Source: M30B19 sp041741535
GTDB taxonomy: Bacteria; Planctomycetota; Planctomycetia; Pirellulales; Pirellulaceae
Direction of reading: 5' to 3'
NCBI GenBank assembly: GCA_041741535.1
Contig: JBGSJV010000067.1
Span: 1 to 64,000 of the forward strand
DNA: 64,000 nucleotides
The position numbers and the translations under genes were made by a program. Of this stretch, positions 62,542 to 64,000 are shown piece by piece (positions within the stretch are counted from its first letter, which is position 1; each line of letters starts with the position of its first letter). The notes beneath the pieces were generated by a model. The model saw only the letters and a list, made by a program, of their open reading frames with translations, was not told the DNA's origin and searched no databases.

Positions 62542-64000
62542 CTATTTCAGACGTTTGATGATATGCCAGCCATACGGGCTGTTCGTCGCGTCATATTCCG
62601 TCATGCCAATTTCGCCAGGCTCCAGCCCGAAGCTGATATCTCCAAACGAACGGACCATTCCGCCGCGCGGATAAACCGACCCAGTGGGGGCGTTGTTTTC
62701 TCTCACCTCAGGCGCCACTTCCGTGGAAAAATTCGACATCGAATAGATTCCCGGCGATTGGTCATTCGTGAACTCCTGTACGAGTTGCGCGAAATCTTCA
62801 CCGGCACGGGCTCGCTGCAAGAGCTTGTGGGCCAACTCGTCAGACTCTTCTTTGGTCCGTTCGATTTCTTTTCCGGGTACCGACCCACGGAAGCCCACCA
62901 GAATGTGTTGGACGGTGATGACCTCTGGCCCAACAAACCGCGAACCGTGCGGAATCAGCTGCGACGTGCCTAGCTCAAAATCAAACACTGCCGATGAGAC
63001 TTGTACTTCCGCAGGTTGATCCACACTTTCCGGGAAATGCATGAAGCCGATGGCAACGCGACCTTGCAAGGCATCGATCCCGATATAGTCACCGAAGAAA
63101 ACGTCCGGCCGACAGTCGAACTCGGGAACGTCCACCGGAATATAGGAAAACTTGTGACCATCCAGACTTCGGGCCAGAGTCAACCGCGTGCGAGTCCCGG
63201 TGGTCGCCGACCGATCGTAATACGCAATGTTGATAGAGCCATCGGCCGGGTCCACTGCCATCCAGGTAAAGAACTGATCGCGACCGTTGTCGGTCGAGGG
63301 GTCGTTGACTTGCCGAGGCGGCGACCAAGTCGCGCCACCATCGGTCGACGACATCAGGAACACGTCCTTGTTGCCGTTTCGTTCGTCGATCCAATTCACA
63401 TAGATCGTTCCTCGCGATGGTCCGCGTGATGCATCGACAATCGTGACGGGCATTCCATTATGGCGTGAGACACCTTCGACATCCGAAGCCCAGCCTCCCG
63501 GCGTTTCGCACAAAACGCGATCGACGCCGAAGGTGACTCCGCCATCGGTCGACTTGTCAAATTCCAAGCCACGCGGTCCACCCCAAACAACATAGACCGT
63601 ACCGTCAGGCCCCACGGCTGGAACAGCGCCTTCGACCGTCCCGTCATCGTCCACGCAATCACCGGGCGCGTCTGAAATTCGAATTGGTGCGGCAAACGTT
63701 TGGCCGCCGTCCGTACTTCGTGAGAACAAGATGTGCGAGTGATCCGTTGGATCTTTGCTGCCATAAACATCAAATCGCGTCCAAGAAGCATAGAGGTTGC
63801 CGACATGCGGGGAGCGGCGCTGTCGATCAAAGACCAACCACGGCTTGTCCTCGAAGGGTGTCTTGGTGTTGAGATGATCAACGATCATGGTCCGCGGACC
63901 CCAAGTCTTGCCACCGTCGTCGCTGGTCGTGAGTCCAATCCCGTTGGCGGCAACCGTCGGTCGATCTTCCCAGAGTCCCTGGAAGGAAATGAACGCATGC
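62542..64000 (-). CDS. BNR-repeat sialidase-like protein with C-terminal parvulin domain (partial)
   Basis: The frame is open to the window edge, so the N-terminus is missing. Several BNR/Asp-box-type repeats are seen (SDDGGKTWGP, RSTDGGQTF, KSTDGGVTF, SSTDGGATWSPP), giving a six-bladed propeller like sialidases or related exo-enzymes. The last 120 residues are different: VQHILVGFRGS, AGEDFAQLVQEFTND, GDISFGLEPGEIG and SPYGWHIIKRLK form a parvulin (PpiC) rotamase domain. One ORF carries both without a stop. Enzyme activity is not certain because sialidase Arg triad and Asp/Tyr nucleophile cannot be checked here. Confidence 0.75.
   Translation of the reverse strand, partial: HAFISFQGLWEDRPTVAANGIGLTTSDDGGKTWGPRTMIVDHLNTKTPFEDKPWLVFDRQRRSPHVGNLYASWTRFDVYGSKDPTDHSHILFSRSTDGGQTFAAPIRISDAPGDCVDDDGTVEGAVPAVGPDGTVYVVWGGPRGLEFDKSTDGGVTFGVDRVLCETPGGWASDVEGVSRHNGMPVTIVDASRGPSRGTIYVNWIDERNGNKDVFLMSSTDGGATWSPPRQVNDPSTDNGRDQFFTWMAVDPADGSINIAYYDRSATTGTRTRLTLARSLDGHKFSYIPVDVPEFDCRPDVFFGDYIGIDALQGRVAIGFMHFPESVDQPAEVQVSSAVFDFELGTSQLIPHGSRFVGPEVITVQHILVGFRGSVPGKEIERTKEESDELAHKLLQRARAGEDFAQLVQEFTNDQSPGIYSMSNFSTEVAPEVRENNAPTGSVYPRGGMVRSFGDISFGLEPGEIGMTEYDATNSPYGWHIIKRLK

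Overview
The window looks like a piece of a planctomycete chromosome, probably of the Pirellulaceae type. I infer this from the mix of features: two PEP-CTERM sorted exoproteins, a Ser/Thr kinase next to a planctomycete-style ECF sigma factor, DUF1570 and DUF3500 proteins, a formylglycine-generating-enzyme-like protein, a fused PilM-PilN pilus gene with planctomycete-type accessory genes, and many short hairpin repeats between genes. No plasmid, phage or CRISPR signature was seen. The one structural RNA found is tRNA-His.

Layout. 1-1.3 kb: a sigma-factor C-terminal remnant coupled to a zinc-finger anti-sigma-like gene, then a secreted thioredoxin-fold protein. 1.7-4.6 kb: a tightly overlapping operon (methyltransferase, FAD oxidoreductase, type III polyketide synthase), the clearest secondary-metabolite locus here. 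4.8-6.4 kb: a zinc-ribbon membrane protein, a PEP-CTERM protein and a stand-alone ccoS. 6.4-10.5 kb (minus): a methylcitrate-type set prpB-prpC-prpD led by a small DUF5658-like membrane protein. 10.7-13.8 kb: a HEAT-like protein with an in-frame 27-bp tandem repeat, tRNA-His and class II aldolase. 13.8-21 kb (minus): a pilus operon (PilM-PilN fusion, PilO-like protein, large Gly/Ser/Met-rich protein) ending in a degenerate SecA-like gene. 21.4-26.4 kb: GH38-like glycosidase, cytidylate kinase and ClC channel, coupled. 26.4-31.8 kb: TolC-like lipoprotein and a GGDEF/HD signalling protein.

31.8-44 kb: hutI-hutH, an FGE-like protein, DUF3500, RidA-MazG-RlmI (overlapping operon), PepSY-TM, YbaB, an ABC-2 permease and a His/Asp-rich lipoprotein. 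44.7-57.6 kb: a CsrA with a long C-terminal tail, hypotheticals, a parvulin, a DUF1570 protein, a pair of HtrA-like proteins (one catalytically broken and rearranged, one intact) and a subtilase. 57.7-64 kb (minus): ECF sigma factor, Ser/Thr kinase, a glycosyltransferase-like protein, and at the edge a BNR-repeat (sialidase-like) protein fused to a parvulin domain.

The most interesting structural signal is a family of three ~130-146 bp palindromic elements (31775-31920, 41714-41858, 46434-46561). They share terminal inverted repeats and perfect internal stems, and two stem base pairs differ between copies on both sides, so pairing is kept. One copy supplies the stop codon of the neighbouring ABC permease. 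All functional calls are from reading the sequence; no database search was run.
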